Shown: positions 51,766 through 60,873 of the stretch, piece after piece
Layout of the letters: the number at the start of each line of letters is the position of its first letter
Position numbering within the stretch: position 1 is the first letter of the stretch
Assembly (NCBI GenBank): GCA_030065615.1
Contig: JASJDR010000020.1
Coordinates: 1-64,000, forward strand
Reading direction: 5' to 3'
Length of the DNA stretch: 64,000 bases
From: Xenococcus sp. MO_188.B8
GTDB taxonomy: Bacteria > Cyanobacteriota > Cyanobacteriia > Cyanobacteriales > Xenococcaceae
Position numbers and translations under genes: made by a program
The notes under the pieces: model-generated
The model's database searches: none
Seen by the model: the letters and a program-made list of their open reading frames with translations, nothing else
What the model was told of the DNA's origin: nothing

Positions 51766-52410
51766 TTAATCCCCCTTTGAGGTTTTTTTTCGGCAAAATT
51801 TTAGATTGTGTCGCTTAGCTATTGCGAGATCCTCAGGACGATCGACATCGGGAAGAACGGGCAAATAGTCAATCGATAAAGCTAATTGTTGGGCAATCTT
51901 CTGAGTTATGGTAAACACGGAATCACTGCCCCAGTTAATATTGAGAAATAATTCAGGAACTAATTTACTTAAACCAATGAGATAATAACCGCCGTCTTCA
52001 GCGCCACCTAAAACTAAGTCGTGGTTCTTTAGAGCCTCAAAAGCCTGGTTCAAAATTAGAGGATTAATATCAGGACAGTCTATGCCAATGGTAACAATTC
52101 TTTGTTTTCCTCGTTCAAAAGCATCATGAAAAGCTGAGTTCATTTTGACCCCCAGATCTCCTGAAACCTGGGGATAATAACTGTGATTATTGCCTAGCCA
52201 GGATAACATTAAATTGCGATCGCCTCCAGCAAAATGAATTGCGATCTCTATGGGACGAGATTGTTGTAATGTTTGGGCGGTATCAATTGTATGTTCGCTT
52301 AGTTGACGTTGTAAGTCTGCCGCACCTGCTGCGCCTAAGGCTGGAATCATACGGGTTTTAGTCTTTCCAGGTTCAGGATAGCGGGTAAAGATAATTAAAC
52401 TTTCATTCAT
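51766..52410 (-). CDS. Arsenosugar-associated glycosyltransferase (TIGR04282/DUF2064 family)
   Basis: A 214-residue GT-A-like protein. The start MNESLIIFTRYPEPGKTKTR is the family signature; GIDCPDINPLIL and VLGGAEDGGYYLIGL are further DUF2064 blocks, and LPDVDRPEDL closes the sequence. The family is defined by co-occurrence with ArsS and is thought to act on the deoxyadenosyl-arsenic intermediate to form glycosylated arsenosugars; direct biochemical proof is limited. It is 24 bp downstream of the membrane protein gene at 52435, and roughly 5 kb from arsM. Split placement of the pathway genes is unusual enough to note. Confidence 0.88.
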   Translation of the reverse strand: MNESLIIFTRYPEPGKTKTRMIPALGAAGAADLQRQLSEHTIDTAQTLQQSRPIEIAIHFAGGDRNLMLSWLGNNHSYYPQVSGDLGVKMNSAFHDAFERGKQRIVTIGIDCPDINPLILNQAFEALKNHDLVLGGAEDGGYYLIGLSKLVPELFLNINWGSDSVFTITQKIAQQLALSIDYLPVLPDVDRPEDLAIAKRHNLKFCRKKTSKGD

Positions 52411-52434
52411 AACCTTGTCGGGCGTCCATAACTA

Positions 52435-54183
52435 TTAATTATCTAAAATACATTTAGCCGCCATTACCGTATATCTGCCGTCGGCAAAAACAGTGCAACG
52501 ATCTTTATAGGCTATCAAAGCAGGAATCTTACCCTGTCGCAAACTAGCAATTGCTGCTTGGGCAAATGGTTGATGTTGTCTGATCCAATTATTGTCGTGG
52601 ACATAGTCGGGAAGAAAAATCGCTTCATTTAATAACCAAAAAGTGATATCGTACTGGCGAATAAATTCTTTGACTACTTCTATATTGTCACTGTACTGAG
52701 CCGTAATTAAGTCGATCCCCCGTTGACGAAAAGGACGATAATAGCCCATATGATAGGGAATAGCGTATTCGCGACTGACCAGAACCGAGCGCTGGGCAAA
52801 AGTTGGCAGGTTATCGGCTTCTAGAACCAAAGAAGCAATCATAATATCTTTAGGTTGTTGCCGAAAAAATTCATATAAAGCCGTTGCTTCCCCAATTCTG
52901 TATTCAGTAGAGGGAAAATTGTCTTCCCAACTAGGATAAAACAAAAGGGAAATCGCGATCGCTAATCCTAAGCAACCAGCAAGTATTTTTGGCCCTATTT
53001 TCCTAATATTGAGACGCTTTTGAGGTGATCTTGGCTGTAATTGTCGCCAGAGGGCATCTAAAATTGAGGTCAGAACGATCCCTGCCGCGACAGCAATTAT
53101 GATGCGAAAACTATATCCAGTGTAGCGACTGGGAAGGTGTAACTGGAAAAGTACTGCATGGGCTAAGGCAAACATCCCGACAGAAACTACAATTAAATGC
53201 AGTAATAACCATATTCTCTCGGTAATTTGTTTAACTAAAGGAAATCTGGCCTTAAAATTGCCAATAATCGGCAACAACAACCCAAATCTGAGGGTTTCTG
53301 GCGAGTATAACCCATCGGGGAACAAGCCACTTCGCCCACCACCAAAAATATAGTCCCAAAAATTATGTTTAAAAAATTTGGCTCGCCCTTTGTTAGAAAA
53401 ATCTGGTAACTGTAACGCTTCAGCACGGGTAATTGTCGGCGCAAATTCCGAGACATTAAGTGCATAGGGCAGCATCACCACAAAAGCTACTGCCAAACCG
53501 ATAACAGCAAAGTAATAGTCATTGCGATTGCGAGACGGCGTCGGGCGCATTCCTTGCCAGGTAAACAATTGTAAAATGAGCATTCCCGATGCCAAAAAGA
53601 CGCACTGGGGATAAAACATCCCTAAAAGTGCGATCGCGATCGCGCAGGGAACCAAAGAGCGTTTAGCCAAGTAATAGAGAAATGCCAGCAATAAAGGATA
53701 GACAAAAGCTCTGGGAGTACCAGAAATCATATCATCCTTCATCCAGAGGGTTTGATTGAGTAACAGACTAGTGATAAAACAACCCAGGGGAACCGGAAAT
53801 ATTTGTTTGCAGAGTAAAAAACCGTACCAAGTAGCAATCAACCCAATGATTGGGGGGAGCAATTTATTGAATATCAGAGGACTAATTCCTGCTGCTGCTG
53901 CCAATTTGTAGAGAGTAGTGTAACCGACTGGAGCCACGGATTGAAAATAATCAGCAATCAGATCGTTAGGAAATAATTGCGGATCTAGATAACGTAACAT
54001 CCAAAAGACATGTTGCCGCGCATCGTCCTGAACTATCCATTCGCCACTAAAACCTTCTTTGAGAGCTAACCAACTACAAACAACTGCAAAACCTAGACTG
54101 AGACTCAACCAAAAATTCCACAGGCGACCATTATTGGAGAATGAGGTTGAGATAAAAAGTTTCTGAAGACGAACAATAGTCAT
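52435..54183 (-). CDS. Polytopic membrane protein (GT-C-like)
   Basis: A 582-residue integral membrane protein with about ten to eleven hydrophobic helices. After the first helix comes FSGEWIVQDDARQHVFWM; an acidic pair in the first extracytoplasmic loop is the arrangement of GT-C glycosyltransferases. The C-terminal 170 residues (from SWEDNFPSTEYRIGEA) form a soluble domain. I cannot assign a specific family. It is the first gene of a three-gene run with the arsenosugar-type glycosyltransferase and an alpha/beta hydrolase. Whether it handles a lipid-linked sugar is unknown. Confidence 0.75.
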   Translation of the reverse strand: MTIVRLQKLFISTSFSNNGRLWNFWLSLSLGFAVVCSWLALKEGFSGEWIVQDDARQHVFWMLRYLDPQLFPNDLIADYFQSVAPVGYTTLYKLAAAAGISPLIFNKLLPPIIGLIATWYGFLLCKQIFPVPLGCFITSLLLNQTLWMKDDMISGTPRAFVYPLLLAFLYYLAKRSLVPCAIAIALLGMFYPQCVFLASGMLILQLFTWQGMRPTPSRNRNDYYFAVIGLAVAFVVMLPYALNVSEFAPTITRAEALQLPDFSNKGRAKFFKHNFWDYIFGGGRSGLFPDGLYSPETLRFGLLLPIIGNFKARFPLVKQITERIWLLLHLIVVSVGMFALAHAVLFQLHLPSRYTGYSFRIIIAVAAGIVLTSILDALWRQLQPRSPQKRLNIRKIGPKILAGCLGLAIAISLLFYPSWEDNFPSTEYRIGEATALYEFFRQQPKDIMIASLVLEADNLPTFAQRSVLVSREYAIPYHMGYYRPFRQRGIDLITAQYSDNIEVVKEFIRQYDITFWLLNEAIFLPDYVHDNNWIRQHQPFAQAAIASLRQGKIPALIAYKDRCTVFADGRYTVMAAKCILDN

Positions 54184-54358
54184 AAATTAGAAATCACCTT
54201 AGGGTTGGATCAAAATTTCTTATTGCTTTAACAGTAAATAATAAAGTTTTCCTGAGCTATTGAATAGTTATTCGCGATCGCATATTTAAACGATTTGGAT
54301 TTGATTATGGGTTATTTTAATTTATATTTAATATGTATAATTTATATGGCAAAATTAT

Positions 54359-54689
54359 ATGAGTTTCACCTTCGAGTGGGATAGTCAGCGGTACTCCGCC
54401 GTAAAACGACGGAGCCTGCGCTGACCGCATTCCGCGGTCAAAGAGAAGCGGAAAACAAAGCCAAGCATGGTCTGGACTTTGAGACAGCTCAATATGCATT
54501 TTTTGTAAATGCCGTTTAATTGTTCATGATGCTAAACACAGTGATCTAGAAGAACGTTGGTTTTGCATTGGTAAGGTAAAAGACCGTGTCTTAACAGTCC
54601 GTTTTACTTATCGAGGCGATGTAATTCGTATCTTTGGAGCAACTGAATGGCGTAAATGGAGGAAATTTGATGAAGAACACAACACCTGA
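54359..54689 (+). pseudogene. brnT: BrnT-family ribonuclease toxin, interrupted
   Basis: The start codon and MSFTFEWD match BrnT. Then a 68-bp palindromic insertion (54383-54450) brings a stop, after which ENKAKHGLDFETAQYAF resumes the toxin. A second shift at the T6 run near 54502 is needed to continue into IVHDAKHSDLEERWFCIGKV and TYRGDVIRIFGATEWRKWRK, ending at 54689. BrnT is a RelE-fold ribonuclease toxin. With the insertion and the frameshift it cannot be made. The 3' end overlaps the brnA start, as in intact brnTA operons. Confidence 0.85.
54383..54450. repeat. 68-bp palindromic insertion in brnT
   Basis: The inserted stretch has nested inverted repeats: TCAGCG pairs with CGCTGA, CTCCGCCGT with ACGACGGAG (one mismatch), and CCGC with GCGG. 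It is GC-rich against AT-rich surroundings, like a REP/BIME or MITE-type element. It has interrupted the toxin between FEWD and ENKAKHG. Confidence 0.7.
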
Positions 54690-54903
54690 TCCAGCAGAAC
54701 CGATTGGTAATGTTACGATTGTCGAAGATTTTCTACCACCACCAGAACAATTGGTGCCAAAGAAAAAAACTGTAAAAGTAACAATGGAATTCACCAAGGA
54801 GAGTATTGAGTATTTCAAATGCGAGGCTCAACGTTACAATGCTCCTTATCAAGCCATGATTCGTAATTTAGTCGATATCTACGTTAAAAAGCAGCAACAA
54901 TAA
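54670..54903 (+). CDS. brnA: BrnA-family antitoxin
   Basis: I choose ATG 54670, because GGAGG lies at 54659-54663 with 6 bp spacing; a longer frame from 54634 lies inside the toxin. The 77-residue product (MKNTTPDPAEPIGNVTIVED) ends with a ribbon-helix-helix region, KKTVKVTMEFTKESIEYFKC, then ALRNL-like AMIRNLVDIYVKK, as expected for BrnA. BrnA neutralises BrnT and represses the operon. Since the toxin is broken, this antitoxin is an orphan that may still bind DNA. Confidence 0.8.
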   Translation: MKNTTPDPAEPIGNVTIVEDFLPPPEQLVPKKKTVKVTMEFTKESIEYFKCEAQRYNAPYQAMIRNLVDIYVKKQQQ

Positions 54904-54933
54904 TTTTGCTTGCTCTAAAAAATAGCGAAAAGG

Positions 54934-55143
54934 TTAGATCTTGATTAATTCTTTACTTTTTTCTTCCAAAGCAGATAAAGCAGCCTGAATTTTATCAACA
55001 GTTTCTGATTCAAAGTAGGGTTCTCCACATTGAGAACAAACATAAGCTTCAATTGCATCCCAATGAATATGATATCCTTGACGACTAATTGAAAAAGGAG
55101 CCGTTGATTTCTTCATTTCTCCTTGACAATACATACATTTCAT
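54934..55143 (-). CDS. YgiT-type zinc finger protein
   Basis: A 69-residue protein with two zinc-binding pairs: CMYCQGEMKKS at the N-terminus and YVCSQCGEPYFE in the middle. This is the YgiT/MqsA N-terminal domain without the helix-turn-helix. The C-terminal helix is charged (IQAALSALEEKSKELIKI). It overlaps the DUF4258 gene by four bases (ATGA). The pair is a recurrent cyanobacterial two-gene module with the look of a toxin-antitoxin system; the zinc finger would be the antitoxin. Confidence 0.8.
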   Translation of the reverse strand: MKCMYCQGEMKKSTAPFSISRQGYHIHWDAIEAYVCSQCGEPYFESETVDKIQAALSALEEKSKELIKI

Positions 55144-55466
55144 CGGTTTAATCTCCTTTTAAAATCTGATGACCATTGATTTTCATTAGGTAAATAAGCT
55201 GTAATAATTGCTAAATAATCCTCCTTTGGAGAACAAACAACATGAATCACTCTATCTTCGATTCCATAACCTAATAATAAACAACTGTGACCTCTAACAT
55301 CATCTGGATAATCCTCAATTAGCTCTCCCGTCGCAACAACTATTGCCACTTCTTTTGTGGTAATCATCCTTTCAGGACGCGACATTTGTTGAATTGTATG
55401 AGGTAGAAATAAAATTCTTTTTTGTGCTGAACATTTTACTTGTTCAACAATATCATCAGACATCAA
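55140..55466 (-). CDS. DUF4258 family protein, likely toxin partner
   Basis: A 108-residue protein with the DUF4258 layout: FLPHTIQQMSRPERMITTKE, then IEDYPDDVRGHSCLLLGYG and VIHVVCSPKEDYLAIITAYL. DUF4258 has a RelE-like predicted fold, and the His after LP and the conserved Arg/His residues are plausible catalytic positions. The next gene (YgiT-type zinc finger) overlaps its end. The start may be Met1 or Met2. Function as an RNA-cleaving toxin is inferred, not proven. Confidence 0.72.
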   Translation of the reverse strand: MMSDDIVEQVKCSAQKRILFLPHTIQQMSRPERMITTKEVAIVVATGELIEDYPDDVRGHSCLLLGYGIEDRVIHVVCSPKEDYLAIITAYLPNENQWSSDFKRRLNR

Positions 55467-55473
55467 ATATCCA

Positions 55474-56634
55474 TTATTCTTTCAACAATAAATAATAAAG
55501 TTTTCCTGAGCCATTCAATAACCCTGCGCGATCGCCTGCTAAATCCCCACTACCCAGGAAAATATCAACCCTTCCCGCTCCTTTAATCGCACTTCCCGTA
55601 TCCTGATCTAAAACATAGCGGGTTACGGTATGAGTTTCTAACTCTCCTGTAGCGCTAACTTGAGGAATCGGTGCTTGAATTAGAGCCAAGGCTCCAGGAG
55701 GCATAATTGACTTATCTGTGGCAATAGAGCGCTCTGCTGTAACGGGAACACTTAAGCTACCATTGGGCGGTTTATCCTCAGTTTCATAAAAGAAAATAAA
55801 GCGATTATTGCGGGGAATATATTTATCTAATGCTTTAGGATGAGCCTCGAAATATTCCAGTAATTTAGGTAAAGTCAATTCTTCTTTGGGGACAATGCCA
55901 TCTTTGACCAATTCTCCGCCAATGCTAGTGTAACGATAATTGGTACTGCCCCCATAGGTAATACTCATCTGAGTGCCATCAGTGAGTTGTAATTTTGCCG
56001 AACCCTGGACTTGCACTAAAAATGCCTCCATGCGATCGCGTAACCAGACCAATTCATGACCCGCCAAAACAGTTTTATTTCCCTGTAAACCATCTTTGCC
56101 TTCTAGTTGAACTCTTGTAGGATGAGGTTTCCGCCAATTATCAAAGTTTTTCGGTTTGCGATAGAGAGGATAGCGATATTCGGCATTGGGAACTCGACTT
56201 GCTTGATAAGTAGGGACAAAGTAGCCAGTAAACTCTACGGTACCTTGATGATCTTTGCCTACTGACTGATAGAAGGCAAACTCTGACTCTACTGCTTGTT
56301 GTAACTCCTGAGGAGAATTAGCAGTTACTAGTAATTGACGAAAACGAATCAAAGAGCGACGTACTCGATCTAAGCTAAATTCAGTTCCCGAATAGCGACG
56401 GTAATCTCTGGCTGCTTTGGGAGTTGCTAAATATTTAAGACTTTGATCGACAGCGTTAACTAAAGATTGTAAATCTCCAGAATTATTGAGATTTCCCCAT
56501 AATTGTTCATCAAGACCAAAATCATCTTCCTGGCGGTCGTTTACTTGCCCCAAAGGGAAAGCTGTCACAATTTGATGTTCTATGCCTATAACCAACCCTA
56601 ATCCTAAAACTAAACCTGCGATCGCTTTTTTCAT
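55474..56634 (-). CDS. mltA: Murein transglycosylase A (MltA)
   Basis: The start is placed at the ATG giving MKKAIAGLVLGLGLVIGIEH, a signal peptide; a TTG eight codons upstream is weaker. The mature protein has the MltA domain (about 130-290, GYFVPTYQASRVPN and YRYPLYRKP, VQGSAKLQLTDG) followed by the 3D domain with catalytic Asp in VLDQDTGSAIKGAGRVDIFL. It cleaves peptidoglycan glycan strands forming 1,6-anhydro ends. The length is normal. It ends 8 bp after the DUF4258 start region on the same strand, with no obvious coupling. Confidence 0.9.
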   Translation of the reverse strand: MKKAIAGLVLGLGLVIGIEHQIVTAFPLGQVNDRQEDDFGLDEQLWGNLNNSGDLQSLVNAVDQSLKYLATPKAARDYRRYSGTEFSLDRVRRSLIRFRQLLVTANSPQELQQAVESEFAFYQSVGKDHQGTVEFTGYFVPTYQASRVPNAEYRYPLYRKPKNFDNWRKPHPTRVQLEGKDGLQGNKTVLAGHELVWLRDRMEAFLVQVQGSAKLQLTDGTQMSITYGGSTNYRYTSIGGELVKDGIVPKEELTLPKLLEYFEAHPKALDKYIPRNNRFIFFYETEDKPPNGSLSVPVTAERSIATDKSIMPPGALALIQAPIPQVSATGELETHTVTRYVLDQDTGSAIKGAGRVDIFLGSGDLAGDRAGLLNGSGKLYYLLLKE

Positions 56635-56746
56635 CGGAAGTAAATAAAATACAAACAAAAATATTACTGAGTGGTATATTTTCTTGATTCTATTTTGTTC
56701 TAGAAATTTTTAATTGGCGATCAAATTTAAGTATATTATCAGCAAG

Positions 56747-56978
56747 TATAGCGCTACGCCCAAGTCCTAAAGGATACCGCTGCCCCTGCGGGTAGAGCTT
56801 CGCAAGCGCATATCAAAAGTCACCCACCCCTAACCCAACCCACCCCTAACCCAACCCACCCCCAACCCCTCCGAGGAGGGGAGCCGGAGGGGAACCAAAC
56901 CAGGAGGGGAAGTCAAAAGTTTACTAATCATAGGCTTGGGCGTTTACCAATGTCCTAACCAAATTACGTAGTGCTGTA
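56747..56978. mobile_element. MITE-like element with nested tandem repeats
   Basis: It begins TATAGCGCTACG and ends CGTAGTGCTGTA, the terminal repeats of the 34522-34629 element. Relative to that copy it has two insertions: CCCCTGCGGGTAGAGCTTCG (and following) at about 56773-56797, and a tandem of the unit ACCCACCCCTAACCCA plus a GGAGGGG hairpin at about 56822-56910. The spacer continues AT-rich to the mfd stop. Confidence 0.75.
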
Positions 56979-57105
56979 TTTTGTTGAGAATCGGATTTAG
57001 TACCACTCTGAAAGAGCATCAATTAGATTGGGTTAGTCTGCTCAAAAAGAACTGTAAGGCGCGAAGTTAACAGCTTTGTGCTTCCTAATCCTCATCCTTT
57101 ATCCC

Positions 57106-60100
57106 TCATCCCTTACTTATAATTCCTAACCATTCGATGAGATTATCTAATTGTCGTTGAGGTTTAACAATTCCCAAACCACGAACAATTACTTTTTTAG
57201 GAGCATACATAAAACGCGATCGCAGATGTTTGGGTAACTTTTCTGCTAAACTGTTCCAAGCCGGTTCAGCCATCGGAGTTTCTAAGACAATATGTTGTTT
57301 CCCTTCGGGTTTGATGCGAGAAAATCCTAAAGGTTTAGCTATTTGTTTAAGTTCCATTACTTGAATTAATTGGTTTACCGGCGTAGGTAATTCTCCATAG
57401 CGATCGCACCAGTCCGTAGCAATTTGAGTTAGTTCTTGTTTAGAAGATACGGTAGCAACTGCCCGATAAGCATCCATTTTTTGCTCCATATCTGATATAT
57501 AATCGGCGGGAATGAAGGCTGTAACTTTTAAATCTACTTGGGTATCTTCCACTTTGGGAATTTCTTGTCCTTGAATTTCTTGGATGGCTTCTTGTAACAT
57601 TTCCATGTAAAGATCGAAGCCAATAGAGACAATTTGTCCTGATTGTTCGGCCCCTAAAAGATTACCAACCCCGCGAATTTCCATGTCTCTAGTTGCTAAT
57701 TGATAACCTGATCCGAGTTGGCTAAATTCTTGTAAAGCCCGTAAACGTTTGAGAGCCGTCTCTGTTAAACTCTGTTTGTTGGGATATAGTAACCAGGCAT
57801 GGGCTTGAATTCCCGATCGCCCGACTCTACCCCGTAACTGATATAGTTGGGATAAGCCGAATCTTTGCGCATCTTCGATAATAATGGTGTTAACCCGAGG
57901 AATATCTAAGCCTGACTCGATAATCGTCGTACAGATGAGAATATCTGCTTCCCCGTTACTAAAAGTCAGCATGGTCGCTTCTAATTCTGATTCTGGCATT
58001 TGTCCATGAGCGATCGCAATTCGGGCACTGGGAATCATTTCCCGTAGTTGTCCGCCTAATTCTTCAATTCCCTCAACTCTGGGGACCACATAAAAGATTT
58101 GTCCGCCCCGATCTAATTCGTTGCGGATCGCGTTGCGTACTACTTCAGGGTTATAGGAAGAAAGATGGGTTTTAATCGGACGACGGGATGGGGGAGGAGT
58201 GGTAATCAGACTCATTTCCCGAATTCCTGACAGCGACATATAGAGAGTACGGGGAATTGGAGTTGCCGAAAGGGTAAGGACATCTACCTGACTTTTATAA
58301 GCTTTGATTTTCTCTTTTTGATTAACCCCAAATCTTTGTTCTTCATCAACCACCAACATCCCTAAGTCTTTAAATTTGACATCTTTACCAAGTAACTGAT
58401 GAGTGCCAACTACAATATCAAGCTCTCCTGTAGCCAGACGTTGCATAATTTCTTTCTTTTCAGCATTAGTTCGGAAGCGATTTAATAGACCAACATTTAT
58501 TGGATAGGGCGCAAATCTTTCTTTGATCGTATGATAATGTTGCTGGGTTAAAATTGTGGTCGGTGCAAGAAAAGCGACTTGTTTATGGCCAGTAGTAATA
58601 ACTTTAAAAATAGAACGGATTGCTACTTCAGTTTTCCCAAAACCCACATCCCCACAAACTAAACGATCCATTGGGCGATCGCTTTCTAAATCTAGTTTGA
58701 CATCTTGGACAGCTTTGAGTTGATCTGGGGTTGGTTGATAGGGGAAAGAATCTTCTAGTTCTTTTTGCCAAGGATTATCTTGAGGATAGGCAAAACCAGA
58801 CCGCTTCGATCTTTTAGCATATAGTTTGACTAAATCAACAGCTAGCTTCTTAATATTTTTCTGAACTTTAATCTTAGTTTTTGACCAAGACTTATCAGAC
58901 ATTTTATTTAATACCGGTTTGCTCTTACTTGTACGACGATAACGTGAAATTGTATCTAAAGAATCGGCAGGAACTCGCAGTAAACCATCAGCATATTTGA
59001 TCGCTAGATATTCCCGATTGTAAAGAGTTTCTAATTTAATAAATCTGCCGATGCCATGGGTTCGATGAACTACATAATCTCCAGGACGTAGTTTGTTTAA
59101 ATCTACTTTTTTAGAAGCAGCTCTTCGGCGTTTGCGAATGTAGCCACCTGAAGCGAGACTATGTTGTCCAAAAAATTCTTTATCGGTAACAAAAACTAAA
59201 CGATAGGGTGGTAACACAAAACCTTCTAATTCTGCTAACCCTGAATATTTAACTGCTACCACAATATCCTGGACATGATTCTTTTCAATAGCGTTAAAGT
59301 CCTGAGGATTAGGAATAAATTGTACGGGACAGTCATGTTCTTGTAATAAAGATGCCGAGCGAGTTGGTTGAGCAGAAAAGACCCAGGTTTTATAGCTTTC
59401 GAGGTTAATACTGTTATAAATTTCTTTTTTTCCGCGCAAAACTGCTGCGAGTTTGCCAAATTGATGGGGTGAAGTTGGCAGGGGTTTACTATAAAGATTA
59501 TAGATTGGAATATTTTCGTTGTTAGCGATTGGTAATCGAGGTTTTTCTTCTGCTATTTCTGATAAATAAATAAAGTTAAATTCTTGGTCAGTAAATAGTG
59601 AATCTTCAAAAACAGTATAGATTTTCGGTAAGCTGGGTTTAATATGTTTCCATTGTTCATCAGCATTAGCGACCCAGCGATCGCATCTTATTTGGCATTG
59701 TTCAGTTTCATCGATCGCGATTAAACTATTTTCGGGTAAATAATCTAATAAAGAAGCGGGATTGTCAAAAGCCAAGCCCAAAAAGCGGCGCATTCCTTCA
59801 GGAAGATTTCCCTCTTTTACCCCTTCTAGTTCTTCCTCAGATAAATGCTCTGCTATACTCTGACCTTTTTCTAAAATAGTATTAGCAATAATCGTCGAAA
59901 AACTCGTAGGAGTTAGTAATAAATCATTGATACAATCTAAAGATCTTTGGGTTGCGGGGTCGAACTCTTTGAGCTGTTCCAACTCATCCCCAAACCATTC
60001 AAGTCTGACAGGTAATTCCGCAGCAACGGGAAAAATATCGACAATATCCCCTCTTCTACTCCATTGTCCCTCCATTTCTACCAAAGAGACGCGATCATAA

Positions 60101-60606
60101 CCCAATTTAGCTAGAGAATTATCCAACTCCTTCGAGTCCAAACTCATTCCCTGAGTTAAAGATAAACAATAGGAAGCAAAAACTTCTGGTGGTGGCAAGT
60201 GAGGTTGCAGCGCTCTCTCTGTCGTGACAACTGCTATGGGCGCTTTGCCTCCACTGTTAACTGTTAACTCTTCACTGATAACGGATAAGGCTTGCATTTG
60301 TCCCCAAATAGTTTCTGATTCAGAGTCAAACGGATCATAAGGCGATGCTTCGGAGGTTGGATAAAAGCTGACACTCTGCCAGCCCATCGCCTCGATTTGG
60401 CTTGCCCAGAGTCCTGCTTCTTCTAAATTCGGACAGACTACTACCAGATTTTGAGCTGCTGTTTTTGCTAAACCTGATGCCACGATACCTTTAGGTAGTC
60501 GAGCAATACCACTTAGCAGTAGTGAGCCATTTTTCTTGAGCTTGGTAACTAATTCTTTCGTCAGAGGTGATTTTTCAACAGCGCGAACAACAGATGCAAA
60601 TGCCAT
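57106..60606 (-). CDS. mfd: Transcription-repair coupling factor Mfd
   Basis: A 1166-residue protein, close to the typical length. N-terminal UvrB-like domains lie to about residue 350. The CarD-like RNA polymerase interaction domain spans 502-557 ([20 protein letters not shown]). The translocase motor has Walker A GDVGFGKT (652-659) and DEEQ (754-757), then helicase motifs such as [16 protein letters not shown] and [10 protein letters not shown]. The C-terminal TRCF domain starts at [20 protein letters not shown]. Mfd displaces stalled RNA polymerase at DNA lesions and recruits UvrA. No neighbour suggests special control. Confidence 0.96.
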   Translation of the reverse strand: MAFASVVRAVEKSPLTKELVTKLKKNGSLLLSGIARLPKGIVASGLAKTAAQNLVVVCPNLEEAGLWASQIEAMGWQSVSFYPTSEASPYDPFDSESETIWGQMQALSVISEELTVNSGGKAPIAVVTTERALQPHLPPPEVFASYCLSLTQGMSLDSKELDNSLAKLGYDRVSLVEMEGQWSRRGDIVDIFPVAAELPVRLEWFGDELEQLKEFDPATQRSLDCINDLLLTPTSFSTIIANTILEKGQSIAEHLSEEELEGVKEGNLPEGMRRFLGLAFDNPASLLDYLPENSLIAIDETEQCQIRCDRWVANADEQWKHIKPSLPKIYTVFEDSLFTDQEFNFIYLSEIAEEKPRLPIANNENIPIYNLYSKPLPTSPHQFGKLAAVLRGKKEIYNSINLESYKTWVFSAQPTRSASLLQEHDCPVQFIPNPQDFNAIEKNHVQDIVVAVKYSGLAELEGFVLPPYRLVFVTDKEFFGQHSLASGGYIRKRRRAASKKVDLNKLRPGDYVVHRTHGIGRFIKLETLYNREYLAIKYADGLLRVPADSLDTISRYRRTSKSKPVLNKMSDKSWSKTKIKVQKNIKKLAVDLVKLYAKRSKRSGFAYPQDNPWQKELEDSFPYQPTPDQLKAVQDVKLDLESDRPMDRLVCGDVGFGKTEVAIRSIFKVITTGHKQVAFLAPTTILTQQHYHTIKERFAPYPINVGLLNRFRTNAEKKEIMQRLATGELDIVVGTHQLLGKDVKFKDLGMLVVDEEQRFGVNQKEKIKAYKSQVDVLTLSATPIPRTLYMSLSGIREMSLITTPPPSRRPIKTHLSSYNPEVVRNAIRNELDRGGQIFYVVPRVEGIEELGGQLREMIPSARIAIAHGQMPESELEATMLTFSNGEADILICTTIIESGLDIPRVNTIIIEDAQRFGLSQLYQLRGRVGRSGIQAHAWLLYPNKQSLTETALKRLRALQEFSQLGSGYQLATRDMEIRGVGNLLGAEQSGQIVSIGFDLYMEMLQEAIQEIQGQEIPKVEDTQVDLKVTAFIPADYISDMEQKMDAYRAVATVSSKQELTQIATDWCDRYGELPTPVNQLIQVMELKQIAKPLGFSRIKPEGKQHIVLETPMAEPAWNSLAEKLPKHLRSRFMYAPKKVIVRGLGIVKPQRQLDNLIEWLGIISKG

Positions 60607-60873
60607 ATCGAATTAAGAAACGAGAAACGAGCAATAAGGAATAAGGAAGCGGTGTATAAAACTATGCGATATAAACGAATTAGTGAAGTTTCCTCAACGA
60701 TGGACGTTCTCATGTTGAACGGGGCTTACAAGGGGGCGAGGCAACCTCGCCCCACAGCCCCTGGGAAACCTCGACGGGCTGCCACCGCAAAATACAGCCC
60801 TTTACCAAGAGACGAGGAACGAGAAAAACTCCCAGTCCCTAACCCTCAATTATCAATTATCAATCACCAATTA
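60607..60873. repeat. Spacer with hairpin and short tandem repeats
   Basis: GGGCGAGGCAACCTCGCCCC at about 60734-60753 is a compact palindrome of a common cyanobacterial dispersed repeat. Nearby are ACGAG/AATAAGG direct repeats just after the mfd start, and (ATCAATT)n-like units at about 60848-60885. No gene is supported; the frame at 60652-60888 is made of repeat sequence. Confidence 0.6.
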
